A DNA stretch of 64,000 nt from Osedax fenrisi (GCA_964019155.1 OZ025243.1:19883533-19947532), one strand, 5' to 3'; shown: positions 25,820-36,999, counted from the stretch's first letter. Notes: a model not told the origin generated them from the letters alone. A program made the numbers and translations.

Positions 25820-26715
25820 TATGAATGAATGAATGAATAAATTAGTTTATTTAAAAACAACTAATTTAGCGGGAGCCGTCACTAGTGCATAACGTAACGA
25901 AAAAACAAATAAACAAAACAACAAAAACACAACAAAAACTAACACAAACAAGTTATAATATATTATACATATTTTAGGTGATTTTTCAATTTAATTCTAA
26001 AACAATACGATGATCGGATCTTGCGTATACACGATCTATATGTATAGATCACTATAGATATACCTATAGGTCATATGGTATACCATATCTTATAATATAT
26101 TCAACGTACGAGGAACAACAGAGGATAAGGCACACTAACGGAGTACTATTCACGTAGGTATACGTGAATATTACTATAGTAACTCGTCGTCTAAAGAACA
26201 TCATCCGATATTATCAGTTACCTCAATATCGTTAGACGGTTCAAAAGATTATCGAGATATCCAAGCTTACTTATTAATAATGTTTTAAAAAAATGATGAT
26301 TATCACAATTGTGCTAAGCATAGTAAACGGTTTTTGCATCGCTATCTAAATAAAAGCCACTTAATATTATGTTAGTACATATCTGTAAGCGTGTGGTAGA
26401 TTTAATTAACATTATAAATATGTCCTATAAGCGCGAATAACCCTATTTACTTTTTATATCAGTATTATTAATGTCCACAGTAATCTATTCTAGAAAGAGC
26501 ATTAATTAGTTTTTTAGTAATACGCGTAGAGCAATATTTTCTAAAATGGGCGATTATACGTAAATGGTAATTTGCAGAATTAGATATAGCATCTATTTGC
26601 TGACCAAAAGATAAATGTATATGTGGAAGTACTTAAGTAATGTCCATAATGATGCCGAGGTTACGGACTGAACCAGAAGGTGGTATCGATTTACCATCAA
26701 TAATATCGCTATTCG
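25820..26715 (-). mobile_element. CR1/L2-like LINE 3' relic
   Basis: Minus-strand reading near 26700-26460 gives VRNLGIIMDIT, then FGQQIDAISNSANYHLRIIA and TKKLINALSRIDYC, the thumb-region signature of CR1/L2/Jockey-type ORF2. Decayed C-terminal sequence follows, with FRIKLKNHLKYV near 25990. The 3' UTR contains GACGGCTCCCGCTAAATTAG and ends in an (ATTC)n tail at 25826-25842. Several stops and frameshifts. Confidence 0.7.
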
Positions 26716-26716
26716 A

Positions 26717-26717
<1 letters not shown>

Positions 26718-26776
<59 letters not shown>
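26718..26776 (+). repeat. (TA)n microsatellite
   Basis: About 58 bp of pure AT dinucleotide sitting exactly between the LINE relic and the truncated SINE. Confidence 0.95.
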
Positions 26777-26778
<2 letters not shown>

Positions 26779-27034
26779 CTGCAGTAGGACACGGGTTCGA
26801 GCCTCGTCCGGACCATTAATTAATTTTATAAAATGGGTCTTAAAATATTATTTAGAAGTGATATTATATAATCGTGTATAAATAAATGACCGGCTCTCGT
26901 TAAAACCATGGATATCTTAACATGAGAGCGGCTTCGAAGGGACATTAGAGCCATATATGGTTATAAGTGAAAACTTCATCTAAGTTCCTGAATAGGATGA
27001 AAGGACTCCACCAAATAAAAATAAAAATAACAAT

Positions 27035-27040
<6 letters not shown>
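26779..27040 (+). mobile_element. SINE copy 3, truncated in the tRNA head
   Basis: Starts at GCAGTAGGACACGGGTTCGA (B-box region), so the A box is missing. Body and tail are otherwise full (ACCGGCTCTCGTTAAAACC, CATGAGAGCGGCTTCGAAGG, AATAACAATAACAAT). Confidence 0.9.
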
Positions 27041-27075
<35 letters not shown>

Positions 27076-27940
27076 CTAATATGTACTCTACATTTAGAAT
27101 TAATATATTTTTATAAATAATAATGATGAATCATATTTACGGACATAAATTATATTTGGTTGACAGCTATATATATATAAAAAATGTGATTTACGAAATT
27201 TAGTAAAGGTTAATTTTCATTACCTATTTATAATAAAGTATTTAATATAAATATAATTATGTTTATTTTATTTTCACAGCTATTAATAATATAAAATATT
27301 TATATTAATAAATATAAATAGAGAGTGCATCTTTATTATAACACCAAATAGGTGTTTCACCAAATAATATGTCGAAAAAATATAAAAGTTTTATAGATAT
27401 ACATTTAACCCTTAAAAAACTATTATTAAAAACTAGAATCATATGAGAATTTTTTATATTTTTTATTTCAGATTCTGATATACTTCTACTTTTAGTAATA
27501 GTAACACGATTAAATGTCATTCATAGCAGCCGCATTAGTATCTGATCACGTGAATGTGACAAGTATACAAGTGTGTACTTAATATATTTATACCCGATGC
27601 CATACATTTGTTAATGTTACATTAGATATCCAATGATCATCTCGTAACGAATATTATTTGTATGGTAATTTAATTACAAACTTTATGACATTTCCCCCTA
27701 AGGTATTCTATATAAAATACTATGATTCATTGAGGTATTGGTTACCATTGAAGAAGGCGTATGTGTAACCTATGGAGTTGTTTATTAGTTTGACATCTAT
27801 TTTACGGCTTTTACTTTTATTTAATAATAATTGACTAGAGTGTTTATAAAGAGAGACAATAAATAGAGAAATATATCGACTCGAAGAACTCCCTGGTATG
27901 TTGAGAGATTATGTTTTCCGAGTAAAATATACTTATAAAT
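27041..27940. other. AT-rich stretch, one orphan reading frame
   Basis: A minus-strand frame at 27305-27520 (start MTFNRVTITKSRSISESEIK) has no domain I recognise and no splice support. The rest is AT-rich with no element identified. Confidence 0.4.
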
Positions 27941-27947
27941 GGCTATA

Positions 27948-28088
27948 GCCAATACTTTAATATACTTAGCCAATACTTTAATATACTTAGTCAATACTTT
28001 AATAAACTTAGTCAATACTTTAATATACTTAGTCAATACTTTAATATACTTAGTCAATACTTTAATATACTTAGCCAATACTTTAATA
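27948..28088 (+). repeat. 21-bp tandem repeat (about 6.5 copies)
   Basis: Unit TTAGTCAATACTTTAATATA plus C, with TAGCC variants at both ends. On the minus strand a frame reads LTKYIKV repeats only because the unit is a multiple of three. Confidence 0.9.
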
Positions 28089-28099
28089 CTAAATTAAAC

Positions 28100-28712
28100 G
28101 GTAACCATGACAATACATATATTAATGGAGTTAACTTGTCGAATGCAATTACGTCGTAGAATACAATACATAGGTCTTAGTCACGCTTACAATTAGCGAG
28201 TGGATATGTCAGGCTGTTCTATTGACCAATGAAATTATCTGAAAATCGTAATTTTGCGCACGACCTTCAAAATATCAACAGTTGCTTAATATTCTGCATT
28301 TACAATTAAATTAAATACACGATATTTAATCCCATATGACGGATATATCGTCTATAGTTTATAGAATGGTTTTCTAAATGAAAATATATTCTACCTGGGT
28401 ATGTCCACCGTTACATAGGAGTTATATAGATATATCTGACACATATTTACGTGTATTGTAAATATAACTTATATGGATTATAATAGAAATATTAATATGT
28501 ATTCGATACGGTTAACGTTTAACCCCATAACATATTTCAGTATTACTATAATTATAAAAATTCACATTGTAATTCCCAATTAGTATTGTATTGTATTTAT
28601 ACACCGTTTTATATGAATTGTCCCCACTCGGGAGTATGTTTGTGAACTGGTATGTATGTATAATTACGTAGTGTACAATGTACACTGTACACTGTACACT
28701 GTGTACAGTGTA

Positions 28713-28759
<47 letters not shown>

Positions 28760-29940
28760 TATACAACATATATGTACATCTTATGCATATTAGGTAATCG
28801 TGGAATTGCTTTAATGATATTACCTACATGTATAGCTACGGCATACGCTTCATTATTACAGTATGTCGCTCTTTAGATGTAATGATAATAGTATATAATC
28901 TTTGAACGAATACAAATAAGTAAATGGTTTGTTATACGAAGATCATCGCAGTTATCATAAAGTAGAGTAATAGTAATAGTAATACTATTTTAAATTATTC
29001 GTCGCTAACGAATTAATTGGAAAATGTCGACCCGCCCGATCCGGCTTGCTGTTTATTATAACACGTTAGCAGATAGAGAAAAGTAAATATATCTACATAT
29101 AATTCTCATAGATATCTCTACATAATTCAGTAGTACATTTCATAGGTATGGTATGTAGTCGTATAGCAAAGTACAGGGGTTAAGTGACAACTAGTTGTTA
29201 AAGCATGCATGCATTTCTAACCATGGTTATAAAGAGAGATGTGTTTTTAATTAATTTGTTAATTAATAGTATACTGTATATAGACAATATACAGTATACT
29301 ATATATATATATATATATATATAGATATTAATGTTATATCTATAGATATATTTTTATAATAATCACGTATATGTATTAGAAAATATATGCAATATACAGG
29401 ATAGATATATCAAATAAGATAGATATTTTTAATTAATAAAATCAAGAATGTTATATAATATAAATTTTATTTACAATAATAAAAAATGATACTTTCAGTT
29501 CAGTATTACAGTCACGCTCTATAGAGCGTAACTGTAATAAAAACTCAGTCGAAGAGAAATGCAATCGACGAAATTTAATGAGATAAATAAATTTATTACT
29601 GTTATTTAATACATTATTAGGTGTGTTCGAGAGTGAATAATACGTATATTACGTATATATTATTATACAAATATATATATATGTATGCACACACGTAATG
29701 GAATTGTTGCCGTATAGAGAGATATTAGTCATTTTCTTTATATCCAGTCATTCTGTAATGTAATAATATATATTAATTATGTATTATTGTATAAATATTA
29801 TCTAATAATTTATAATTCGTAATTTAAATGAATTATATATATATATATAACTTTTGGCGAGCAATTAGGTTTAACTAAATTATCATCACTTTAACCAGAA
29901 ATTACCAGAAGTTCTATTAATAAAAACTCAATAAAATAAT
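28100..29940. other. Intergenic stretch with palindromes
   Basis: No exon identified. Contains GTACA-type palindromes at 28674-28720 ending in a (TA)n run, and a near-perfect 34-bp palindrome at 29508-29541. It lies downstream of the minus-strand mucin-like gene and may hold its 3' UTR in the upper part. Confidence 0.45.
29508..29541. repeat. 34-bp near-perfect palindrome
   Basis: Arms ATTACAGTCACGCTCTA and TAGAGCGTAACTGTAAT differ at one position pair. Possible foldback element core. Confidence 0.75.
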
Positions 29941-29955
29941 ATAAAAAGTGTTTTC

Positions 29956-29961
29956 TTTATT
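29956..29961 (-). terminator. Candidate polyadenylation signal of the mucin-like gene
   Basis: AATAAA on the minus strand about 380 bp past the predicted stop codon at 30341. It is the first canonical hexamer I noticed downstream. A weak call in AT-rich DNA. Confidence 0.3.
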
Positions 29962-30074
29962 GGGCTTCTAAATTAGTACGAAGTGAATAATCGCGAGGAT
30001 TTATGACATAATAGAGCCTTCTAATATCTATTGTCGTAGGTCGTAAACTGAGAACACAATAGGTACCACCCTAC

Positions 30075-30145
30075 ACAATGCCACAATAGTAAGGACGACT
30101 TATGAATCGCCGGTTCGAATGCGACATAAAAAGTGATGCAATGGA
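30075..30145 (+). other. Possible tRNA-like SINE head remnant
   Basis: Contains GCCACAATAGTAAGGACGAC (weak A box) and GCCGGTTCGAATGCGAC (good B box) at a tRNA-like spacing. No second copy was found in the window and no clover-leaf was established. Confidence 0.25.
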
Positions 30146-30340
30146 ATGCGTCGCGCAGGACATATGCCCTAATAACGACGACGCCGTCATGATATCATTA
30201 TTTTATAATTGTTTCCTATACATATTTCATATAAAAAACGTAGCATATGGAGATTTTACGTGTGATGTTTTTTAAGTATTGCCTATAAGCTTTAATTACT
30301 TTCTAAGTACACCGTATATATTATATTAAACGATATGATT

Positions 30341-30577
30341 TTAAACTTTTCTAAACGATAGCAAAACGCCGGTACCAACCAGATAACTTTCGCTTTTCTT
30401 ACTTTGACTAAAAGACTTGAATTCGTTCATGCGATTGTTGTCAGACCAGGCGTTGGAGCCGCCCAGTTTAGAACCGAGATCTAGGCCGAACTCCGAGTGG
30501 GTGGTACCCGAGCCACTGGACGACGTGCTGTGTATCAGGTTCTTCTCCGGGCAGGGGTCGGGGTGTCTCGCGCATCT
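30341..30577 (-). CDS. Mucin-like membrane protein, exon 3 (cytoplasmic tail)
   Basis: Acceptor CACCTACAG (minus strand), phase 0, 78 codons and a TAA at 30341-30343. The product is a hydrophilic Ser/Gly-rich tail: RCARHPDPCPEKNLIHSTSS, SGSGTTHSEFGLDLGSKLGG, then NRMNEFKSFSQSKKSES. A strong internal donor (CAAA|GTAAGA) after FKSFSQ could splice to a further exon instead. The region up to that donor is GC-rich with codon-like base use; beyond it composition drops. No signalling motif is certain, though several Ser and one Tyr could be phosphorylated. Confidence 0.65.
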   Translation of the reverse strand, partial: RCARHPDPCPEKNLIHSTSSSGSGTTHSEFGLDLGSKLGGSNAWSDNNRMNEFKSFSQSKKSESYLVGTGVLLSFRKV

Positions 30578-31039
30578 CTGTAGGTGACGTCATATTAATT
30601 ATATAAATAACTATCGAAAACCCGTACTTATTATCAACAAACCAACTTGACCAACTTGACCAACCCTACATACGAACATGAATGATAAACCCCTTTATAT
30701 AGACTTATATGAGCTCTAACTGCTCTCAATTGTGTATCAGAATAATACTAGAAAACCACACTATAGCTATTATAATTATTATTCGATTTGCATAAAATAT
30801 AAATGTGTAGAATATTAAATATTACAGATATATATATATACAAATAAATATAATGAAACGCGCATAGAATCTAAAAATCTAAATATAAAATCTCGAGCTA
30901 TGGTCCATAGCAGGGTGTGGGGTTTAGTAGCAGGGAAACTTGGACATATGGGTTAAGGCTAAGCTGGTATACCGTTGTACCTACGCGATGTATCAACGTA
31001 CTGAGTGCAACGTTAATCTAGTAAACTTGTCTGCTACAA

Positions 31040-31316
31040 AACCACACCCTTAACTACACCCCTGCCCCACAATTAACACCCCTGCCCCCTAGGTTACAAC
31101 TCCTGACCCACAAGTAACACCTCATCCCCACAAGTATCGCCCCCTACCCCAACCAGTAACACATCCTATAGGATGTGTTACTGGTTGGTATACCCCAAAA
31201 TTAACACCCCTGCCCCATAGGTAACACCCCTGCCCCCTAAGTTACAACCCCTGACCCACAAGTAACACCTCATGTCCGACAAGTAACGCCCCCTGCCCCA
31301 TAAGCAACGCCCCCTA
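31040..31316 (+). repeat. C-rich minisatellite in intron 2 of the mucin-like gene
   Basis: Diverged repeats of AAGTAACACCCCTGCCCCAT-like units of about 16-20 bp. A perfect palindrome is embedded at 31153-31186 with arms ACCAGTAACACATCCTA and TAGGATGTGTTACTGGT. Confidence 0.8.
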
Positions 31317-31381
31317 AAGACAACCCATTACGTAACCGATGATTACGCAACACACGCACACGAGCACGAATGCGAACTAAC

Positions 31382-31470
31382 GTTGTGTACACACATGATG
31401 ACCGCCACCACGAAAGACAGACACGCGATGCAACCGGCTACTATGGGTAGTACTAGTGGGAACTTCCTGC
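31382..31470 (-). CDS. Mucin-like membrane protein, exon 2 (transmembrane)
   Basis: An 89-bp exon with acceptor ACACAG and donor GTTAGT. Its phase-1 start completes the Gly codon of exon 1. It encodes RKFPLVLPIVAGCIACLSFV then VAVIMCVHN, a clear single membrane helix with a basic residue on one side. Beyond the donor the frame continues briefly to a stop, so splicing is needed to add the tail exon, which begins in the matching phase 0. The CA-rich tract in front acts as the pyrimidine-containing acceptor region. Confidence 0.65.
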
Positions 31471-31479
31471 CTGTGTGTA

Positions 31480-31540
31480 TGTGCGGGTATGTGTGTGAGG
31501 GTGTGTGTGTGAGGGTGTGTGTGTGAGGGTGTGTCGTAAG
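31480..31540 (+). repeat. (GT)n/GTGAGG minisatellite in intron 1
   Basis: GTGTGTGTGTGAGG units. On the gene strand this is a CA/CCTCACACAC tract directly before the TM exon acceptor. Confidence 0.85.
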
Positions 31541-31866
31541 AGAGGGGTTAACTAATTATAGGAATGTTTACTATGGTCGATTGAAGTATATCAGTATACA
31601 GGTGGGACACAATAGAATGTAATAGAATACTATTATATTATAATAATACTAATATTTAGAATAGATAAAGTGTATATATTTAATTTAAATTTGATCTCTA
31701 CTTTATTATTATGAAGTACCAACGTCAGCTTTATTTTAAATCTAGAGCTGATATCGTCCTATAGGGCTGATATCGATTATTAATATATATGTGGCATATG
31801 TTTACCTTTATGAATACAATACATAGTTATTTTATATTGATATATATTGAATATATAAATAATATG

Positions 31867-31909
<43 letters not shown>

Positions 31910-31910
31910 C

Positions 31911-32193
31911 CGTTTTCTATTTTCTTAGTAGTTTTAACTGTGGCCTCTGAAGTAGATGACGTTCCATTCGAAGTAGTGGTGGTAGGTTCGATAGTAGTGG
32001 TAGTGGTAGGGTCGGTAGTCGTGGTAGGTGCGGTAGTCGTGGTAGTGGGGATGGTGGGGAAGGTGGTCAGGTTGAAGAAGCCCGGGGTAGTGGGCCGAGT
32101 GTGGAATATCGTAGACTTCCACCCCTGCACCCCGCCACCGCCGGTGCCCCATACGGCCAAACACACCAACACTAGGGTTACGTAACTCGTCAT
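31911..32193 (-). CDS. Mucin-like membrane protein, exon 1 (signal peptide and Thr-rich stalk)
   Basis: From ATG (32191-32193) it reads MTSYVTLVLVCLAVWGTGGG, a clean signal peptide. About 70 residues follow, very rich in Thr and Pro (TTTTTAPTTTTDPTTTTT, IEPTTTTSNGTSSTSEAT), typical of O-glycosylated mucin stalks, with NLT and NGT sequons. The exon ends in phase 1 at a GTTAAT donor. If that donor is skipped the protein would end at a TAA at 31906 as a short secreted peptide. Joined with exons 2 and 3 the product is 202 residues: a type I surface glycoprotein with one TM helix and a ~78-residue tail. Homology unknown. Confidence 0.75.
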
Positions 32194-32295
32194 TGTTCCG
32201 AGAGAGAGATGGGTGTCTACGTCGGGCTATCGATGTCAGAGGAGTGCCGTGCTGATGCGGCTGAAGAGGGTATTGTTATTCAGATCGTTAGAACA
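32194..32295 (-). other. Predicted 5' UTR of the mucin-like gene
   Basis: About 100 nt between the expected start site (25-30 bp from the TATA box) and the ATG. It is GC-rich compared with the flanks and has no upstream ATG that obviously competes. Confidence 0.45.
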
Positions 32296-32307
32296 ATAAA
32301 TAATAGT

Positions 32308-32330
32308 TAAGCCACGCCCCCTTTTATAGC
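32308..32330 (-). promoter_or_regulatory. TATA-box promoter of the mucin-like gene
   Basis: The minus strand reads CTATAAAAGG with the TATA element at 32321-32329, followed at once by GGGGGCGTGG (GC-box-like). It lies about 130 bp before the signal-peptide ATG, a fitting distance for a ~100 nt leader. GCGCGAATTATTCGCCGC upstream is a palindromic candidate factor site. This is the only classical core promoter I could find in the window. Confidence 0.6.
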
Positions 32331-32489
32331 GGCGAATAATTCGCGCAATTCAGCGGTATTCGGTGAGGTGGGTTCATCTAGAGAGAGACGCCAGTACCGC
32401 CAGTACCGTCGCCTAAATGGTGTATTTATAGAATTCACTAATTAGTAACTGCATCCATTATGCACTGATGACTATAGACTATAGGTAGT

Positions 32490-32586
32490 CATATATTTAG
32501 GGCCATATGGCTATAAGTACTTGATAACTTCATCTAAGTTACTAGGTGGGATTAAAGGACTGCAACAAAATAACAATAATAATAAC
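32490..32586 (+). mobile_element. SINE 3' fragment (copy 5)
   Basis: Shares GGCCATATGGCTATAAGTA, AACTTCATCTAAGTTACTAG, GGGATTAAAGGACTGCAAC and an AATAACAAT tail with the other copies. Head and central body are missing. It lies upstream of the mucin-like gene promoter. Confidence 0.75.
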
Positions 32587-32589
32587 ATA

Positions 32590-34750
32590 AACGAAGATAG
32601 GTAGGAATAGATCATAGAGCTAGAGAGAAATTCTCTTTAGCTCTATAGAGCCATATATGGTATAGATGGTATAACGTTAAATAGTAATATTAAGGTATAC
32701 ATATTGTATATATATACTATAGTGCCTTATCTTTGTAGTAAAATCACTTCTATATCCTATGTATATATATATATATATATATATATACGTACATATAACT
32801 TATGAATTATACTAACCTTATTACGTTTAGAGTAAAGCACAGTTAATTAGTGATATTTGACATCGGGTTACAATCTAGGATAACTTCACAGATATGCATA
32901 GAATGTGTGTGTATAAATATGTAATAATTATTTATTACAAACGTAAAATATTGTTATATACTTATTTAAATAATGTCTGTATTCGTAATAAATGCTGATG
33001 TTATTATTTGTAAATATGAATTATTGATTATATATATAGAACTCTATTTAAATACTATGCAAAATACGCGTAATTTATTCGAAATGTATTACAATTTATT
33101 ACAATAGAAACTTCCTATTATTATGTTAATAGACAGCGTAACTGTGGCGTTTAATTTTACTAGAGATAAGGAACACATGCGTATACTAAACATATCTTTG
33201 GTAATAGAACAAGGAATGACTCATTTTTAAATTATAATTAAGATAACATTCATATCTAGCGAAAGTAGATACCAATAGATACCTTATATATAATATATTA
33301 TATTTTACACCCATACAAGACAATGCAATATTAGATTGTTTACTAATTGTTTGTTGAAAATATAAGCAAATGTAGGTAGTATTTTGTAATATAAATGTAT
33401 CTAAACATTTTATATAATAATATTATATTAATTAGTATTATATATAATTAAATTTGTAATAGGTATACCTATTACCTATATGTATTCTACGTTCTTATAC
33501 GATTCATCAAATGTGTCATAAGATATAAATATATTAACAAATGTGATAAGCTTTTAAAGTTGTATTTTAATTGTTTTGCTTGATTTTTAAAAATAACTTT
33601 ATCTATACAGTTTATTAAATTATAAAATATAATTATATATTATTAGATATATATATATATATATATATATGTATACTATTTAAAAAAAGTGTCATCAAAT
33701 GGTCAATAGTAATCGAGTTCTAATTATATATTATTAGATATATATATATATATATATATATATGTATACTATTTAAAAAAAGTGTCATCAAATGGTCAAT
33801 AGTAATCGAGTTCTATAACATATACGTGATGTAAGCTCCTGTCATTTTGGTTGAATTTGTTTGAAATAAACAAGTTATAATACATATAATAGTACCACTA
33901 ATACCTACTACTATTGCTTCTTACATATAATGTATGTATGCATGGAATGCAATACCGATATTATAACTAGTCATTAAATAATACAAATATACACGAATAT
34001 AATGGGATATCATAAATAATATAACATATTATTCTGATAAAATATACTTATATATAGTTGTATATACATATTTTGTCTATAGCCAAATGACAAATTTAAA
34101 TAACTTGTGGTAGCGCTAGATAAAAACATGATTTAGTATTCTAGGTGTTTTAGATGAATCGATGAAATTGTTAACATTATTCAAATATGTCAAACCAAAT
34201 TGTTAGCATTATTATGTTTATAAATTATAATGCATATTTGATTAACTAGATAGTGGTTACTCTTATATGAAAGATACGTCGTATTGTTATATACATAATG
34301 TTAAAGATAATTACATTATTATAATATACCACCACGCCTGAGAAGTATGTATTACTAGGGGACGTGAGGGGGTTTTGGTCAGTGCGAAATATTTGGAAAA
34401 CGGTGATAGTTATAAAAAATGTACATTGATGAAATATAACTTTCACAGATGTTAACTTATTTATATTAATGACAAATTACCGATTGTTAGAACAATCGCT
34501 ATATATACATGGAGTGGTTACACTTGAAGGTTAAAGGTTAAAGGTTAATACTTTAATACAATGATTGTTTGGAAACAAATTACAAACGAAGGTTTACCCG
34601 ACCGGATCTTAATTATAAATAAACTAATAATTGTAATTATTTATCGTTTAAGAAGAATCCTATCTCATAATTAACTTTATTTTGAAATATATAATTATTA
34701 ATGTTATTCTTAATACTAAATTACGAATACATAATTTATCAGGTGTATAC
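32590..34750. other. AT-rich stretch with a 91-bp tandem duplication
   Basis: Low-complexity sequence. 33630-33720 is repeated immediately at 33721-33815, including the (TA)n run and AAAAAAAGTGTCATCAAATG. A short GC-richer patch at 34330-34390 has no identified domain. Confidence 0.6.
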
Positions 34751-34759
34751 TAAATTGGT

Positions 34760-35110
34760 AAATACTATGGTTGCGAATGTTGAACTATAAGTGCCTTTTC
34801 AACAATAAAACTACAAGGTTTCGAAACAAATCTCACATAAAACTTCTTGGAATAATATACAAAGAAATGAAGACAAACAAGTATATTAAAGATGTGATAA
34901 TTAGTTTAATTTGTACATGCATATGAACCAATATTACAGTCCATCCGTCGAAGGAAACTAAAATCGTACGGTCATACAATTAGACATGACAACCTCAGTA
35001 AAACAATCATCTAAGGTATGGTTGAGGGTAATCGCAAATCTGGTAGACCCAAAAGAAAATGGATTGATGATATCAATGAATGGAGCAAGATGACATGTTT
35101 ACATATAATT
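34760..35110 (+). mobile_element. RTE-like LINE 3' fragment
   Basis: The plus strand reads RFETKSHIKLLGIIYKEMKT near 34815-34875, then RRRKLKSYGHTIRHDNLSKT near 34950 and GNRKSGRPKRKWIDDINEWS near 35030. These are the RTE C-terminal blocks seen also at 8824-9560 and 11579-13510. One or more frameshifts and an in-frame stop are present. Confidence 0.75.
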
Positions 35111-35344
35111 TCTTAATAATAATATAAGATACCTATTGTATTTCCTAATATTGTCCGTATATATATATGTGTGTGTGTGTATATGTGTGTATTTGTACGT
35201 GTAATTCACTCATTTAATGTTTTTAATATCATTTATATTAAATAAATAAGATAATATTTCATTGGAGTTTTATTTACAATGAAATATCTCGTAGATTCAT
35301 AGTCGTACCAATTTCCTATCGTCAGTTTGATTTGTTGATTTCAG

Positions 35345-35454
35345 ATGGCAGACCTGCTTGTCGTAGCGGGAGATTTAAATCCGGCTACTCATGGAATGCT
35401 TCAACTTGATTGGCGTAGAATGTTGATTCATAATTTCCAACGCATCTATACATT
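35345..35454 (+). CDS. Orphan trypsin-like serine protease exon
   Basis: After a strong acceptor (GTTGATTTCAG) the frame reads MADLLVVAGDLNPATHGMLQ then LDWRRMLIHNFQRIYT and meets a GTAATA donor in phase 2. This resembles the S1 protease segment VVAGDLN....EGTEQ.....RIIIHENY between the catalytic His and Asp. The usual EGTEQ is HGMLQ here, and no exons with the GDSGGP or TAAHC blocks were seen nearby. It could be a lone exon of a gene reaching outside the window, or a decayed remnant. If the donor is not used, a TAA follows at 35456. Confidence 0.4.
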
Positions 35455-35459
35455 GTAAT

Positions 35460-36820
35460 AATGTTATTCGGTTATTATTTAGATATTATAATATAGTATA
35501 TAGTATAATATTATATATAGGTTATAATTAGATACTGATATCATTTTTATTATTTATTATAATTTTATTTAATACACTAATAGGTTACATGTATGAAATA
35601 ATTAAAAACTCACATAACTTATATATAACTATAGTTATCAATATTAATGTAATATCTCACGAAATACTATACACGTAGGAACCTATAATTATAATATACT
35701 ACATGTAAAATAAGCTATATTGTATGAATGAATAGATTGTGTATATTATTATATTATTTTAACTATTATATAAATTATAATTATAATTATATATATAATT
35801 ATTGTATAGCTTATGTATGCATACTTCTTGTTTTAATTTTCTTTAATTCATTTTTCAACATTTCAACCTATAATTTAATTTCAATTAAAAATAAATACAA
35901 TATGTGCACGTTTAATATATGTAATTATAATATAACCATATATGGTGAGTAAATTAATATACTAATTAATGTTATCATCTACAAATTGACCATATTGAAC
36001 TAATAGAAAGTAATAGTTATAGATACATAGTATACTATGAAATATGCATCACTTTACATATGTAATAGTAAGTAATAATATAGTAATCACATATGTATAT
36101 ATGATTATTCGGAGTGATACATAGCGATGGCATAGTGCATACATTCCTGTGTTATAGTATACTACATAATAGTATACTACATTATAGACTATTACTAATA
36201 GTACATTAACAGGGATATCCTCACATTGTAACACTACCAGTACTCGTGATATATATCAGTATCTAAACTATACATTATAATCCTACTTAAGTGAAATATT
36301 AGATTGATATATTTGTGAAACGGACACTTTTATATATATATACAAAATATGTACAATAATATTATACATTTAATGAATTATTTATCTATGTTTAAAATTT
36401 AAGTTGAGACATAAAATGTAATAATAAAAGTATGATATTTATTCACCACAATATTCATCAGTTTTAAACAAAATAACTGTATACCTCCGTTAACTAAAAG
36501 TTAGCAATTATAATTAAACAACCACTTTCGTTTATAGACAATGGATATAGTCGGTAATTATTAATTACTAATTACCTTTACCGTATAAGGTAATACGTTT
36601 CACAAGTTATGTAAATCGTAATCGATATTTTAATTATACGATCCGGTACTTTTTAATATTTAATTACCCGATCCCCATATGATACTGTTACTTTTTGAAA
36701 ATACAATAACATTTTATAACACCCTAATTTTTAGATGAGACTGCAGTCTCTCCAGAACATAAAGGTATTTTAGATTTAGCAAATGAGACATTACAATGAT
36801 TAGTAATGATGTACGATTAT
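35460..36820. other. AT-rich stretch, nothing assigned
   Basis: No exon-like islands. A short GAGACTGCAGTCTC palindrome lies near 36738. Predicted small frames are fortuitous. Confidence 0.45.
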
Positions 36821-36886
36821 GTCACTAATGATGACGTCACTAACGATGACGTAACTACTGATGACGTCACTACCTATGACGTAACC
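36821..36886 (+). repeat. 15-bp tandem repeat containing CRE-like palindromes
   Basis: Four and a half copies of GTCACTAACGATGAC. Two junctions form the perfect palindrome TGACGTCA (cAMP response element consensus) and two form TGACGTAA. It sits immediately beyond the last candidate exon of the minus-strand acidic-tail gene and contains its possible stop codon. Confidence 0.8.
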
Positions 36887-36993
36887 GCGTGACTAACTTT
36901 ATCGATGAGTACATTGTTATGTTTCCTGGCGAGTGGCTGGTTCTTCTCTTCTTCTTGTAACTTGGCAGTCTCTTCCGATAGTTTCTTGCCCAT
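36874..36993 (-). CDS. Acidic-tail membrane protein, candidate last exon
   Basis: Acceptor CATTAG, phase 0. It reads MGKKLSEETAKLQEEEKNQP then LARKHNNVLIDK, a charged helix-forming segment. A possible donor GTTAGT follows at 36897; without splicing the frame ends VSHAVTS and TAG at 36874-36876. The upstream exon at 38598-38755 ends in the matching phase. The charged pattern suggests a short coiled coil or cytoplasmic helix. No domain family is recognised. Confidence 0.45.
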   Translation of the reverse strand: MGKKLSEETAKLQEEEKNQPLARKHNNVLIDKVSHAVTS

Positions 36994-36999
36994 CTAATG

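Noticed and set aside
27305..27520. 71-codon minus-strand frame with SISESEIKNIKNSHMI as a possible mitochondrial-type ribosomal protein or nuclear mitochondrial insert
   Set aside because: I could not match it to any family, and AT-rich composition explains the amino-acid bias.
27821..28078. Minus-strand frame with LTKYIKV repeats as a possible structural protein
   Set aside because: The frame is produced by a 21-bp tandem repeat, with no domain or splice support.
30075..30145. A functional tRNA gene
   Set aside because: There is a B-box-like motif, but the A box is weak and I could not form an acceptor stem; kept only as a possible SINE remnant.
31940..32185. Plus-strand Val-rich frame opposite the mucin-like exon
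   Set aside because: It is the antisense of the Thr-rich stalk; the minus strand has the signal peptide, TATA box and splice-compatible partners.
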